This document shows, in pieces, positions 46,778-55,776 of a DNA stretch of 64,000 nt. The position numbers were made by a program, and so were the translations under genes. Positions within the stretch are counted from its first letter, which is position 1, and the number at the start of each line of letters is the position of its first letter. Below the pieces are notes generated by a model. That model made no database searches, was not told the DNA's origin, and saw only the letters and a program-made list of their open reading frames with translations. The stretch is from Bernardetia sp. (lineage in GTDB: Bacteria; Bacteroidota; Bacteroidia; Cytophagales; Bernardetiaceae): positions 75,634-139,633 of the forward strand of contig NZ_JAHDIG010000003.1 in the NCBI RefSeq assembly GCF_020630935.1. The letters are read 5' to 3'.

Positions 46778-47431
46778 ATGCGTTTTAAACCTTATCCTCA
46801 TAAAAGTGGTAAAATTGTTCGGTGGCTTTTTCCAAATCTGCTTTGGTTTAAGCCTACCGAAAAGCCTACTATTTATTTAACGTTTGATGATGGACCCATT
46901 CCAGAAATCACGGAAAATGTACTTTCTATTTTAGAAAAATTTGATGCAAAAGCAACTTTTTTTTGTATTGGGGATAATGTAAAAAAACACCCTCATATTT
47001 TTAAAAAAGTAGTAGAGGCTGGTCATTCTGTCGGCAATCATACGCAAAATCATCTAAATGGCTGGACTACTGAAAATGAAATGTATTATGAAAACATAAA
47101 TAAGGGCAAAACCAGTATTTTAGAAGAATATTCCAATTTAGACATGTTTGAACAGGTCTCACTTTTTCGTCCACCGTATGGAAGAATTACGCCAGAACAG
47201 TTTCAAAAAATATCGACAGAATATCAGATTGTGATGTGGGATGTCTTGACAGGTGATTTTGATAAATTTTTATCTCGTAAAGTATGTCTTCAAAAGTCTA
47301 TTGAATGCACTGAATCGGGTTCTATTGTTACGTTTCACGACAGTATAAAAGCTGCAAAAAACATGCTCTATACTTTGCCTCGTTACTTAGAATATTTTTC
47401 TGAAAAAGGGTTTGTTTTTGAGAGATTATAA
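46778..47431 (+). CDS. Polysaccharide deacetylase (NodB domain)
   Basis: The 217 residues have TIYLTFDDGP with D37 and D38, and the metal-binding H88 and H92 in GHSVGNHTQNH. LFRPPYGRITPEQ and IVMWDVLTGDFD follow, and the catalytic His lies in IVTFHDSIKA. Such enzymes remove acetyl groups from N-acetylglucosamine in peptidoglycan or chitin-like polymers. There is no signal peptide, which is unusual for a cell-wall enzyme but common in Bacteroidota members. The next gene is 81 bases away on the same strand. Confidence 0.93.
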   Translation: MRFKPYPHKSGKIVRWLFPNLLWFKPTEKPTIYLTFDDGPIPEITENVLSILEKFDAKATFFCIGDNVKKHPHIFKKVVEAGHSVGNHTQNHLNGWTTENEMYYENINKGKTSILEEYSNLDMFEQVSLFRPPYGRITPEQFQKISTEYQIVMWDVLTGDFDKFLSRKVCLQKSIECTESGSIVTFHDSIKAAKNMLYTLPRYLEYFSEKGFVFERL

Positions 47432-47512
47432 ACTGCTGTGCAACTAAACAAATACAAATTGCGTCTAGCTTCTGAATTAGAAAAAACAATCAAAACTAAA
47501 CGTAATTTTGCC

Positions 47513-48115
47513 ATGAAAAATCTTTTTTCAATTTTTATTTTACTTACATTATTTTGCCTTTCCTCCCATTTTTTAGCAGCTCAAACTACGAGAGAAACAG
47601 ATTCTCTGCCTCCATTAAAATTTGTTCCTAAGGTAGAAGTGGGTTTAGTTCAAGGCATTGGGTTAGGGGTAGAACTACCTCTATCTAAAAAATCTACTTT
47701 TGAGGTTTTAGCTGGCTTGGGAAGTGGATATACAATTTTTGAAAACCAATTTGAAAATACTTGGGTACTCAATAATCCAGCATTTTTTCTACAAGCCAAA
47801 TACAAACTCTACTACAACAGACAAAAAAGATGGGATAAAGGAAAATCTGTATTGAATAATAGTGGAAACTATGTTGGTTTTCGCTTTAAATACGCTTCAA
47901 GAGAATTAAGTCCTAGTACATTTAATGATGTATCCATTTATCAACTCAATAATGTTACACTTTGGGATGTACATTGGGGGATTCAGCGACCTATGGGAAA
48001 ACGTTTTTTTTTTAATCTGAATTTAGGTTTAGGATACGGATATGATTGGGACTTTGAAAGTGGAATGATATATCCTGCTGCTGATGTTCGTTTTTCGTAT
48101 AAATTGTGGAAATAA
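47513..48115 (+). CDS. Outer-membrane beta-barrel protein, unknown
   Basis: The protein is about 200 residues from a start at 47513 that gives a signal peptide (MKNLFSIFILLTLFCLSSHFLAAQ). The frame is open 25 codons further upstream, but those residues are polar and would block secretion. The mature part alternates amphipathic strands ending in aromatic residues (KVEVGLVQGIGLGVELPL, STFEVLAGLGSGYTIF, YVGFRFKYASRE, FFFNLNLGLGYGYDW, AADVRFSYKLWK). It resembles eight-stranded DUF3575/OmpW-like barrels. No partner is obvious. Confidence 0.75.
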   Translation: MKNLFSIFILLTLFCLSSHFLAAQTTRETDSLPPLKFVPKVEVGLVQGIGLGVELPLSKKSTFEVLAGLGSGYTIFENQFENTWVLNNPAFFLQAKYKLYYNRQKRWDKGKSVLNNSGNYVGFRFKYASRELSPSTFNDVSIYQLNNVTLWDVHWGIQRPMGKRFFFNLNLGLGYGYDWDFESGMIYPAADVRFSYKLWK

Positions 48116-48136
48116 AGTAAATTAGAGAATCTCTCA

Positions 48137-48177
48137 AAAAAAGAGCTTTAGACAATGGTTATCTAAAGCTCTTTTTT
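48137..48177 (+). terminator. Strong terminator after the barrel protein gene
   Basis: A perfect 16 bp stem (AAAAAAGAGCTTTAGA at 48137-48152 and TCTAAAGCTCTTTTTT at 48162-48177) with a 9-base loop lies 21 bases after the stop. Confidence 0.92.
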
Positions 48178-48193
48178 AGTAAAAAAATATAGG

Positions 48194-48308
48194 ACTGAAC
48201 ATGAGATAAAAAATTGTTGGTATCGTTACGCTAAAATACCAACGAACAGCATTTTTTCCCTGTTCTATGAATCACAGAATAGAAAGTATCTATTTATTGA
48301 TGTCCAGT
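48194..48308 (+). repeat. ACTGGACA-family repeat, copy 2
   Basis: A 115 bp element starts ACTGAACATGAGATAAAAA and ends TGTCCAGT. It matches the reverse complement of 38477-38586 along its whole length at roughly four bases in five. The CTGTTCTATGA/TCACAGAATAG hairpin and the GTTGGT/ACCAAC arms are kept. It lies between convergent genes, just after a terminator. Confidence 0.8.
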
Positions 48309-48321
48309 ATTCTATAAAAAA

Positions 48322-49260
48322 TTACTTTTCATCTGGATTATATGTACCAGGAGGGCTAAATAATACTTTGAATGCCTGCTTTGGAGAACGCACTTTTTTT
48401 AAGTCTTTGGCAATATCTACAAACTCATGAAAAACTAGGCGTACAGGGTTTGTACTATGAATTGGCGTAGTGATGCCATATACAACTTCCTCTTCTTCTG
48501 GCTGAAAGCTACCAAACATTTTATCCCAAATAATAAAAGTAGAGCCATAGTTTTTGTCGATATAATGCTCATTTATTCCATGATGTACTCTATGATGAGA
48601 TGGCGTTACAAAGAAATACTCAAACCAAGCTGGCATTTTTCTGATTTGTTCGGTATGAATCCAAAACTGATACAAAACAGCTACTTGATGACAAATAAAA
48701 AATGTTATAGGATGAAAACCCAGTAGTGCCACAGGCAGGAAAAAGACCACTTTAAGCTGCTGCACCCAAGAAAGGCGAAACGAAACTGTAAAATTATAGT
48801 CTTCTGAAGAGTGATGTGTAACGTGAGTAGCCCACCAAAAACGTTGGCGATGTGCAATACGATGCGCCCAATATCTACAAAAATCTAATACAATAAAGCA
48901 AGGGATAAAAGACCACCAAGACGGTTCTATATAAAATGGACTGATACTAAAAAAGAACAAAACCACTCCAAAAGTAAGAACTTTAGCTAGTGCTGTAGAG
49001 ATAAGATTTCCCAAGCCAATCAGAACAGAGGGGAAAAATGTGTGTTTGTTGTAGGTGATTTTTTTTTCTTGATGTTCTTTTTTTTCTCTTCGCTCTAAAA
49101 AATATTCTAAAGCAACTAAGGAAAGCATCACAGGAACAGCCCAAACAATAATTGGAGGAGGATTCAAGTCATTGATTTGCTGGTTTAAGGTTTCTAAATT
49201 GCTCAAATCAAATACAGGTTTATTACTAAGAGCAGATAAAAAAATGTGTAGAAGTAACAT
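48322..49260 (-). CDS. Sterol desaturase/fatty-acid hydroxylase family protein
   Basis: This 312-residue membrane di-iron enzyme has about five helices. The conserved histidine boxes are HRIAHRQRFWWATHVTHHSSEDYN and TPSHHRVHHGINEHYIDKNYG. The first box belongs to the HxxxH/HxxHH set that binds two irons. FIPCFIVLDFCRYWAHRI precedes it. These enzymes hydroxylate or desaturate alkyl lipids, sterols or carotenoids. Length is normal for the family. It is a single gene, convergent with the barrel protein gene, and the substrate is not known. Confidence 0.92.
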   Translation of the reverse strand: MLLLHIFLSALSNKPVFDLSNLETLNQQINDLNPPPIIVWAVPVMLSLVALEYFLERREKKEHQEKKITYNKHTFFPSVLIGLGNLISTALAKVLTFGVVLFFFSISPFYIEPSWWSFIPCFIVLDFCRYWAHRIAHRQRFWWATHVTHHSSEDYNFTVSFRLSWVQQLKVVFFLPVALLGFHPITFFICHQVAVLYQFWIHTEQIRKMPAWFEYFFVTPSHHRVHHGINEHYIDKNYGSTFIIWDKMFGSFQPEEEEVVYGITTPIHSTNPVRLVFHEFVDIAKDLKKVRSPKQAFKVLFSPPGTYNPDEK

Positions 49261-49512
49261 ATAAAAGTTTTTTTTGTAAAATACAGTCTATTTATATAGT
49301 AGAGGTGGTGGTTTTTAACAGAATGATTTTGGTAAAGTTGAAATGCCTTTTTATATATTTTATGGAATACAACTTAAACAATCATCATAATTACTGAAAT
49401 TAGTGATATTTGTTTTGCATAAGTTATTACTAATTAAATCTACAAAAAAGCAATTCCTTTAATTTCATTAGCAGACAAAATATTAAAAACAATTCGAATA
49501 AAAAAACTAGAT

Positions 49513-51006
49513 ATGCGTAAAAATGTGCTTAACATAACCTTAATGTTACTGTTTCCAGTTATTTGTTTTTCACAAGTAAATCAAGTAGAAATAGAACTTT
49601 ATGATATAACAGATTCTATAGATTTAGAATATGAAAAAAGCTCTACTATCATCAAAATAGGAAACAGATATAAACGTACTTTGCCTTTCTTGGGAAGTTT
49701 TGATGTTGATAAACTTAAAAATTTAGATGATACACTCTATGTCAATCATTTTAATTACTCCTTTGATACTTTACCTATAAAATATCATGACTTTGTTCTT
49801 ACAGATAAAAAACTTTCCGTAAAAGTGTATGCAAAACCTTCATACAACTATTACTATGAAAAAGATTTAGAAGTATCATATAGTAGAGTAACTAAAAATG
49901 ATAGTGTTGTAGTCAAGGCTTTTTACCCAAACCATCAAAATATATTCAGCATATTTTTAGAATTAAATAATGGTAAGGAATATATCTTTAGAAAGGGAAA
50001 AGAAAACCTCTATTATTCTACCTTACATTATGATGATTTGTCTAATGGTTTTTTTCAAATTGATGAAAAACAGTTTCTCTTTCAAGCAAAAAAATGGTTT
50101 CAAACACATTACCTCATCTCCACACTTTCTCAAAGACCTACTCAGAGAGAAAACCGATTAATACAATCCTATTTTGATTATGCAAAAAAATCAGAAGATA
50201 AATATAAAAAACTAGAACAAGAAGCAAGGTGGGAAAGAGATTCATTGATTTCGGTTATACATAGATTACAAGGTAAAGCCCCTTTTCCTGTCCCAGAAAT
50301 TGAACCCATAGAAACCGAGTTTTTTGATTTTGTTAATCAAGATGCTTTTCCTAAAATTGGTTTTGCTACCTTTTTTGAAAATCTACAACACTATTTAATT
50401 TTTGAAAATAGACGAAATGGTATTTCTAGATATATAAACTATGCTGGTAATATTACGCTTGAATTGACAATTTTGAAAGATGGTAAAGTAAGAGTACATC
50501 CATTACATCAAATGAAAGATGATAAACTATATAAAATCTTATTAAAATACCTAAGAGAAAATCAATGGATACCTGCCAAAAGAAGTGGTAGAGTTTGTAA
50601 TCAAACGGTGGTTTTGAGCTTGAATCTTATAGAAAATAAGCAAGCTATTAACGCAATGAAAAAAACGAAAAAATTTGAACCTACAAAAGAAATGGTAAAG
50701 ATTGAACCTCTCAAAGACAATAAAATTATATTGGAAGTAGGGCAAAAAATATATTACCAAGCCGATGTACATGGTTCTGTGGGAGCGTGGGTATATACTA
50801 CTTCAGAAAATGAGGAGGTTTTAGAAAATGTCGATGCTCATTTTGCCTATCATACAGTACAGATAGAAGGAGAAACAGGAGGCGACCGAGCTACCAAAAC
50901 CTATGTTTTTGAAGCAAAGAAAAAAGGAAAAACTAAGCTGACTATTACAAATAGCTTTAGAGGAGAAACAACAGGAAAAAAGACAATAAAGATTGTTGTA
51001 AAGTAA
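49513..51006 (+). CDS. Exported protein with TonB-C-like and chagasin-like domains
   Basis: The 497 residues have a signal peptide (MRKNVLNITLMLLFPVICFSQ). The first 260 residues are unrecognised. About 300-375 resembles a TonB C-terminal domain (GNITLELTILKDGKVRVHPLHQMKDDKLYKILLKYLRENQWIPAKRSG). The last 95 residues (IILEVGQKIYYQADVHGSVGAWVYTT...YVFEAKKKGKTKLTITN) have the strand pattern of chagasin-type (I42) inhibitors of papain-like proteases. Both are weak matches by eye. Its TAA is also the first bases of a TAATACCA-family repeat. Confidence 0.65.
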   Translation: MRKNVLNITLMLLFPVICFSQVNQVEIELYDITDSIDLEYEKSSTIIKIGNRYKRTLPFLGSFDVDKLKNLDDTLYVNHFNYSFDTLPIKYHDFVLTDKKLSVKVYAKPSYNYYYEKDLEVSYSRVTKNDSVVVKAFYPNHQNIFSIFLELNNGKEYIFRKGKENLYYSTLHYDDLSNGFFQIDEKQFLFQAKKWFQTHYLISTLSQRPTQRENRLIQSYFDYAKKSEDKYKKLEQEARWERDSLISVIHRLQGKAPFPVPEIEPIETEFFDFVNQDAFPKIGFATFFENLQHYLIFENRRNGISRYINYAGNITLELTILKDGKVRVHPLHQMKDDKLYKILLKYLRENQWIPAKRSGRVCNQTVVLSLNLIENKQAINAMKKTKKFEPTKEMVKIEPLKDNKIILEVGQKIYYQADVHGSVGAWVYTTSENEEVLENVDAHFAYHTVQIEGETGGDRATKTYVFEAKKKGKTKLTITNSFRGETTGKKTIKIVVK

Positions 51007-51134
51007 TGCCAAAATAAAAATTAAATGCACTATGTCGGTACTGCCCTTATTGCGCTGCCCTAAGTAGAAAATGAGGTCATTCTCATAGAACATACCAAAA
51101 ATATTAGGGTAGAATAGCTTTTATTTTGGTATAA
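51004..51134 (+). repeat. TAATACCA-family repeat, copy 2
   Basis: A 131 bp element has ends TAATGCCAAAATAAAA and TTTTATTTTGGTATAA. The core AATAGCTTTTAT and the GAGGTCATTCTCATAGAACA region correspond to the other copies. The first TAA is the stop of the 49513 gene. It is followed by a terminator at 51159. Confidence 0.75.
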
Positions 51135-51158
51135 CCTCACTTGAAAAGTGTAAAAACA

Positions 51159-51190
51159 AAAAAGACATCTCAACAATGAGGTGTCTTTTT
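51159..51190. terminator. Bidirectional terminator
   Basis: AAAAAGACATCTCA (51159-51172) pairs with TGAGGTGTCTTTTT (51177-51190), with one G-U pair. Both sides carry A/T runs, so it can stop both convergent genes. Confidence 0.88.
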
Positions 51191-51213
51191 AAAATTGACA
51201 TAAAATAATACAT

Positions 51214-53292
51214 CTATTTCACTACCTCTACCGTAGTACGACGGTTGAGTTGATGCTCTTCTTCATTTTTAGCTCTAGGAATCTTCAAACGAGTTTCGCC
51301 ATAACCTACTGCTTTGATTTTGTCTTTAGAAATTCCTTTTTCAATGATATATTTTACAGCTGAATTAGCACGACGTTGAGAAAGACGTTGATTATATCCA
51401 TTTGAACCTCTTGAATCGGTATGAGAACCCATAATCAGTTTTGCTTCTGGATACATTTCTAAGTATTCATTTAAGAAAACTACAAAGTTATCTAGTTTAG
51501 CTTTTGCTTCTGGAGTAAGTCTATCCTTATCTAATTCGTATAAAATCTCAATTTCTGGTGGAAGCATGTCTTTTCCTTCTCCATCACCTGTTTCAAAGAA
51601 GTCTTTTGTCAAGACGAAAGCCGTATCAAAATAAACTGTAGTGTACATTTGAGTAAGTTTGCTCTTATCTAAGCCACGCCCAACTGTTGAGAAAGCATTA
51701 TCTTCTTTTGGTAAATAACCAGAAGCCATCACGTCAATATCATAGATTTTTCCAATGACAAGTGAAGTATCAAACAAGAATGTTCCTTTGTCATCTGTAG
51801 AAACTTTTACAATTTTGTCTGTCCCTAAGTTTAAATCTAGCTCTACTCCAGAAAGGAAACCACGAGTATTTTCTACCATATCCACTCCTTCAACTGTTCC
51901 ACAAAGTACGTAACGCACCTCACGAATATCTAAAGAATCTAAATGGAAGCGATAAATATTATCATTTACTTCTTCAATTGGCTCTGTTTCTGTTATTTGA
52001 CGTTTTGAAGTAAAATATCCTCCTTTATCGTCTTTTTCTGTAAAAGTAAGTCCAAAATCATCGCCAGTACTATTGATTGGCGCACCTACATTACGAATTT
52101 TCTTAATCATTGTAGCTGTGTCTTCTGGGTTTGGTATTTCTTCTTGTACAAAAATATCCAAGCCTCCTAAGCCACCCTGTCCATCCGAAGCAAAAAAGAA
52201 ACGTCCTTTTTCATCGATATAAGGAAACATTTCATTGCCTTCTGTATTTATGTCGTCTCCCAAACGCTGCACATTTGACCACGTTTTGTCTCTTTCATTG
52301 TAGCTTGCCTTATAAATATCCAAACCTCCCTTGCTAGAAGCACGGTTAGAAGAAAAATAAAGTGTTTTGCCATCTTTAGAAATATGTGGTGTTCCATCCC
52401 AATAGCTACTATTTACGTACTTCAAAGGCTGTGCATCTGACCAAAGCCCATTATTTAAAGATGAGGTATAAAGACTGACTTCTTTATCTGATTCTCCTTT
52501 TTTATCGCCATTTCCACTACGAGCAAAAATTACCATTTTTCCATCTGGAGAAAAGGTAGCCGAAGCGTCGTGTGTTCCTGCTTTATTAAAAACATCTCCT
52601 CCCCAAAGTTTAACTGTGCCTATACAAGCATTGGTAGTGTCAGAAATGCCGTTTTCATTTTCAAAGAGATACAAGTCGTAAAAACCTTGTCCTGTTCCTT
52701 CATAAATATCTTCTTTTCTTCTATCTGATGAAAAAACCAGTTTGTTCATCCATTTGGTAGGTGCAAAATCAGAATTTTCTGTATTGATACCATCACAAGG
52801 AACAACAGTTACATATTTGTTTGCTTCTGCAATTTCGTTGATACTTTCTAAGTTTTCAATTTCACTTTGCGCTAACGTTTTGAGTTTTTGATTGATGCCA
52901 AACTTAGCATAATCTTCAAACTGTGCCTTTGCTTCATCATATTTTTTATTGACTTTCAAGGCTTCTGCTGTATAATAGCGTAGTGTATCACGGTCGCCTG
53001 CTGTGAGCTTGTCTGTTCCAGCTTCCTTAACTTTTTCATAGTAAGGTAATGCCATTTCCAAACGATTCGAACGGCGATAGGCTTCTGCAATTTTGTAATT
53101 GACTTCAGCTGCCTTCGCTGGGTTTTTTGCAAGATATGATTGATAGAGGGTAATGGCTTTGTTGTACGCTGCTCTATCAAATTCGGATTCTGCCTTCTGA
53201 TAGACAGACGAACAAGCTGTAAAAAATGCAAAAAGTAAAGTCAAAGCTGCAAAGAGCTTAATAGAATTACTTTTTTGAGATAGAATATTCAT
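51214..53292 (-). CDS. PorE-like TPR/PD40/OmpA lipoprotein
   Basis: The protein has 692 residues. The lipoprotein signal ends FAFFTAC with Cys27. Tetratricopeptide repeats cover about 35-160, followed by PD40/WD40-like beta-propeller repeats (FSSDRRKEDIYEG, ATFSPDGKMVIFAR, LYFSSNRASSKGGLDIYKA, FFASDGQGGLGGLDIFV), a carboxypeptidase-regulatory-like domain (470-560) and a C-terminal OmpA peptidoglycan-binding domain (GSHTDSRGSNGYNQRLSQRRANSAVKYI). This architecture matches PorE, which links the type IX secretion machinery to peptidoglycan. Paralogues with the same layout exist in this phylum, so the role is likely but not certain. Confidence 0.88.
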   Translation of the reverse strand: MNILSQKSNSIKLFAALTLLFAFFTACSSVYQKAESEFDRAAYNKAITLYQSYLAKNPAKAAEVNYKIAEAYRRSNRLEMALPYYEKVKEAGTDKLTAGDRDTLRYYTAEALKVNKKYDEAKAQFEDYAKFGINQKLKTLAQSEIENLESINEIAEANKYVTVVPCDGINTENSDFAPTKWMNKLVFSSDRRKEDIYEGTGQGFYDLYLFENENGISDTTNACIGTVKLWGGDVFNKAGTHDASATFSPDGKMVIFARSGNGDKKGESDKEVSLYTSSLNNGLWSDAQPLKYVNSSYWDGTPHISKDGKTLYFSSNRASSKGGLDIYKASYNERDKTWSNVQRLGDDINTEGNEMFPYIDEKGRFFFASDGQGGLGGLDIFVQEEIPNPEDTATMIKKIRNVGAPINSTGDDFGLTFTEKDDKGGYFTSKRQITETEPIEEVNDNIYRFHLDSLDIREVRYVLCGTVEGVDMVENTRGFLSGVELDLNLGTDKIVKVSTDDKGTFLFDTSLVIGKIYDIDVMASGYLPKEDNAFSTVGRGLDKSKLTQMYTTVYFDTAFVLTKDFFETGDGEGKDMLPPEIEILYELDKDRLTPEAKAKLDNFVVFLNEYLEMYPEAKLIMGSHTDSRGSNGYNQRLSQRRANSAVKYIIEKGISKDKIKAVGYGETRLKIPRAKNEEEHQLNRRTTVEVVK

Positions 53293-53300
53293 ATTTTGTG

Positions 53301-53332
53301 AATTACGAATTATTTAATTACTAATTACGAAT
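53301..53332. repeat. AATTACGAATTA low-complexity motif
   Basis: AATTACGAAT, TTTAATTA and TAATTACGAAT lie directly before the PorE-like gene start. Related sequence is before dapF (54268-54297), before the dapF/M16 gap (54371-54405) and at 8101-8241. Confidence 0.45.
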
Positions 53333-53388
53333 GAAAAGACAGTTTTCTCTTAACTTTCTTAATTGTATTTTTTATAAAAAATATTTTT

Positions 53389-54264
53389 CTACATTTCTCC
53401 TTCAAAAACTGCTGTGGCAGCTCCAATGAGGAAAATATTGGTAAAGTTATGTTCGGAATTTGATATTTTTTTATAATCAAAACGTACTTTTAGATTTCCT
53501 CCTAAAGTTTCTACATTGATTAAATTTTGATTTTTCTGACTTGATATAGCTCCTTCTAGCATTTCACTATGAAGAGAATACGACAGCGCACAAGCTGTTA
53601 CGCCTGTTCCACAAGAGAGTGTTTCATCTTCTACACCACGTTCATACGTTCTTACAAAAATGCTATTTTTTTCTGAATTAGCTACCTTTTTTACAACAAA
53701 ATTAACATTTGTACCTTCTTTTTCAAACCTTTCGTTGTACCTGACTTTTTTTCCCTCCTCAAAAACTGGGTAGTTTTTGAAGTTGTGCAGAGTTTCGCCT
53801 TCTAAAAAACGAACAAAATGAGGCGAACCTGTGTCTAAAAAATAAAAATCTTGGTTTGTTTCAACTTCTGAAATATCACTCATTTGGAGTTCTACTTCTG
53901 TAACCTCATTTTCTTTACTTGCTACTTTTGCAAAGTGAAGTCCGTCATAAGCTAAAAAAGTGGTTTCTTTGCCTTCAAAAACCCCCAAACGGTAGGCAAA
54001 CGCCACAGCACAACGCCCACCATTGCCACACATCGAACCCAGCGCACCATCAGAGTTGAAGTAAACCATTTCAAAATCTGCTTTTTCGTTAGGTTCTTTT
54101 GATTTTTCTATTAAAATCAGCCCGTCAGCACCAATTCCAAAACGGCGATGGCAAAGTCTTTCAATGAAATCTTTATCTTTTTTTTGAGTGTCAGAAAAAG
54201 AATTATTACGATTGTCTATCATAATAAAATCGTTTCCTGTTCCTTGGTATTTATAGAATTTCAT
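53389..54264 (-). CDS. dapF: Diaminopimelate epimerase
   Basis: DapF converts LL-diaminopimelate to the meso form for lysine and peptidoglycan synthesis. It has 291 residues from the ATG at 54264; the frame has a TTG two codons earlier, which is not needed. The N-terminus is MKFYKYQGTGNDFIMIDNR. The two catalytic cysteines are C79 in MCGNGGRC and C218 in ETLSCGTGVTAC. Length is a little above the usual 275. It lies between the M16-like gene upstream and the PorE-like gene downstream, all on the minus strand, but gaps over 95 bp argue against a tight operon. Confidence 0.95.
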   Translation of the reverse strand: MKFYKYQGTGNDFIMIDNRNNSFSDTQKKDKDFIERLCHRRFGIGADGLILIEKSKEPNEKADFEMVYFNSDGALGSMCGNGGRCAVAFAYRLGVFEGKETTFLAYDGLHFAKVASKENEVTEVELQMSDISEVETNQDFYFLDTGSPHFVRFLEGETLHNFKNYPVFEEGKKVRYNERFEKEGTNVNFVVKKVANSEKNSIFVRTYERGVEDETLSCGTGVTACALSYSLHSEMLEGAISSQKNQNLINVETLGGNLKVRFDYKKISNSEHNFTNIFLIGAATAVFEGEM

Positions 54265-54414
54265 AATCAATTATGAATGATTTAATTACGAATTAGAAAG
54301 CCATCAAAAATGAATTGATAAATAATAATGCTATCTAAAAAATTAATATATAATTAAGTAGAGTATTATATCAATTTGTAATTGATTCATTCTTAATTCG
54401 TAACGGATTAAGAT

Positions 54415-55680
54415 TTATCCGACACAAACTTCTGTCAAATCTATTAGATATTTTTGAGCAACTTTTTGAATATCTTTTGGAGTTACTTTTCGTAGGTTCA
54501 AAACATAATTGTTGTAATGATTTTCATCTAAACCGTAAAGATGAACGTCTTGAATTTTGTCCATCACAGCAAAAGCTGTGGAAAGTGAACCCAAAAAGTT
54601 TCCACTCATATAATTTTTTACATTGTCTAATTCATCTTCTGAAACTAGCTCATTTTTCAAAAGTTCTATTTCTTTATAGATTTCAGCAACAGCATCTTGA
54701 TAGTTTTCTTTCTTTACATCTGTTCCAATAACGAAATATGCTCCGTTTTTCATCGACAAATGGCGTGAAGAAATTCCATACGTATAGCCTTTGTCTTCTC
54801 TAATATTTTGCATAAGTCTTGAGCCAAAATATCCTCCCAAAATCATATTCATCACTTTAAAAGCTGTATAATCTGGGTGTTTTTGATTGAAAAGTGTTCT
54901 TCCTATTCGAATAGAAGTCTGTACACTACCCTCTATTTCTTCGTATATTTTGGTAATTCGGTTGGCAGGAGTTTCTACTAGATTTCCTTTAGTTGTATTT
55001 TTATTAACTTCAAAGCTCTCAATAAAATCTGTTATCAGTTTTTCAGAATGAGCATCAATATCTCCCACCAAATAGGCTTCAAAAGGAGTAGATTTTATAT
55101 TATTTTCATAACAATCTATTATATCTTGCCTTTGAATAGCTCTAATATTTTCTTCGCTTGGCGAAGCTGAATAAGGATGAGACGCACTAAAAATTTCTTT
55201 CTTAAACTTTACCGTGGCTTGGTAGGCTGTGCGTTCTTGCTGTACTTTTAGATTTTGAACCGAACGGTTTTTCAAGTTGTCTAACTCTGCTTGTGGGAAG
55301 GTTGGAGACTGTAAAACTTCTTTCAAAAGTGGCAAAAGGCTTTCTAAATGCTTTCCTAATGTATAAAAAGAAACAATCGTAAAATCATTTCCAGAATCAA
55401 TATTTATAGATGCTCCATGAAACGAAATTGTGTCAGCAATTTGTTTTCCTGTTTTAGTTTTTGAGCCTTCTAAAAACATTTTTCCCATTATTGAGGCTTG
55501 CCCTGTTTTGCTCTCTTGACACTTTCCTGCTTCGTAAGCCATCTGAAATCCCAAAACAGGTTGGTTTTTGGTAGTCAGTTGGTGTAATGAAATATTGTTT
55601 TTTAATTTCTTAGTCGTTATTTCTGGTAGTTGGTGAGCTTCAATAACTTGAAACTTAGGAGCTGTCTTACGGTCAAGCAT
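54415..55680 (-). CDS. M16-family peptidase-like protein, catalytic motif missing
   Basis: The 421 residues have the fold of the M16B peptidase/processing-peptidase family: two similar halves, YEAGKCQESKTGQASIMGKMFLEGSKTKTGKQIADTISFHGASINIDSGNDFTIVSFYTL and, near the C-terminus, ILGGYFGSRLMQNIREDKGYTYGISSRHL. The HxxEH zinc motif that should precede FLEGS is absent and reads ASIMGKMFLEG. It is therefore probably a non-catalytic partner subunit. The C-terminal R/Y pair (RLMQNIREDKGYTYG) that positions substrate is kept. An active M16 partner normally sits next door but is not seen here. Confidence 0.9.
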   Translation of the reverse strand: MLDRKTAPKFQVIEAHQLPEITTKKLKNNISLHQLTTKNQPVLGFQMAYEAGKCQESKTGQASIMGKMFLEGSKTKTGKQIADTISFHGASINIDSGNDFTIVSFYTLGKHLESLLPLLKEVLQSPTFPQAELDNLKNRSVQNLKVQQERTAYQATVKFKKEIFSASHPYSASPSEENIRAIQRQDIIDCYENNIKSTPFEAYLVGDIDAHSEKLITDFIESFEVNKNTTKGNLVETPANRITKIYEEIEGSVQTSIRIGRTLFNQKHPDYTAFKVMNMILGGYFGSRLMQNIREDKGYTYGISSRHLSMKNGAYFVIGTDVKKENYQDAVAEIYKEIELLKNELVSEDELDNVKNYMSGNFLGSLSTAFAVMDKIQDVHLYGLDENHYNNYVLNLRKVTPKDIQKVAQKYLIDLTEVCVG

Positions 55681-55776
55681 AAAGAATTTTTTATACGGCT
55701 GTTAAAGTTTTTGTTAGGCGAAAATAGCTATTTTTTATTCTATTTTCTAACAAATTTGTGTTTTATATTTTTATTG

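Noticed and set aside
47503-47510. TAATTTTG as a promoter for the barrel protein gene
   Set aside because: It ends two bases before the chosen ATG, leaving no room for a transcript start, and no -33 box fits.
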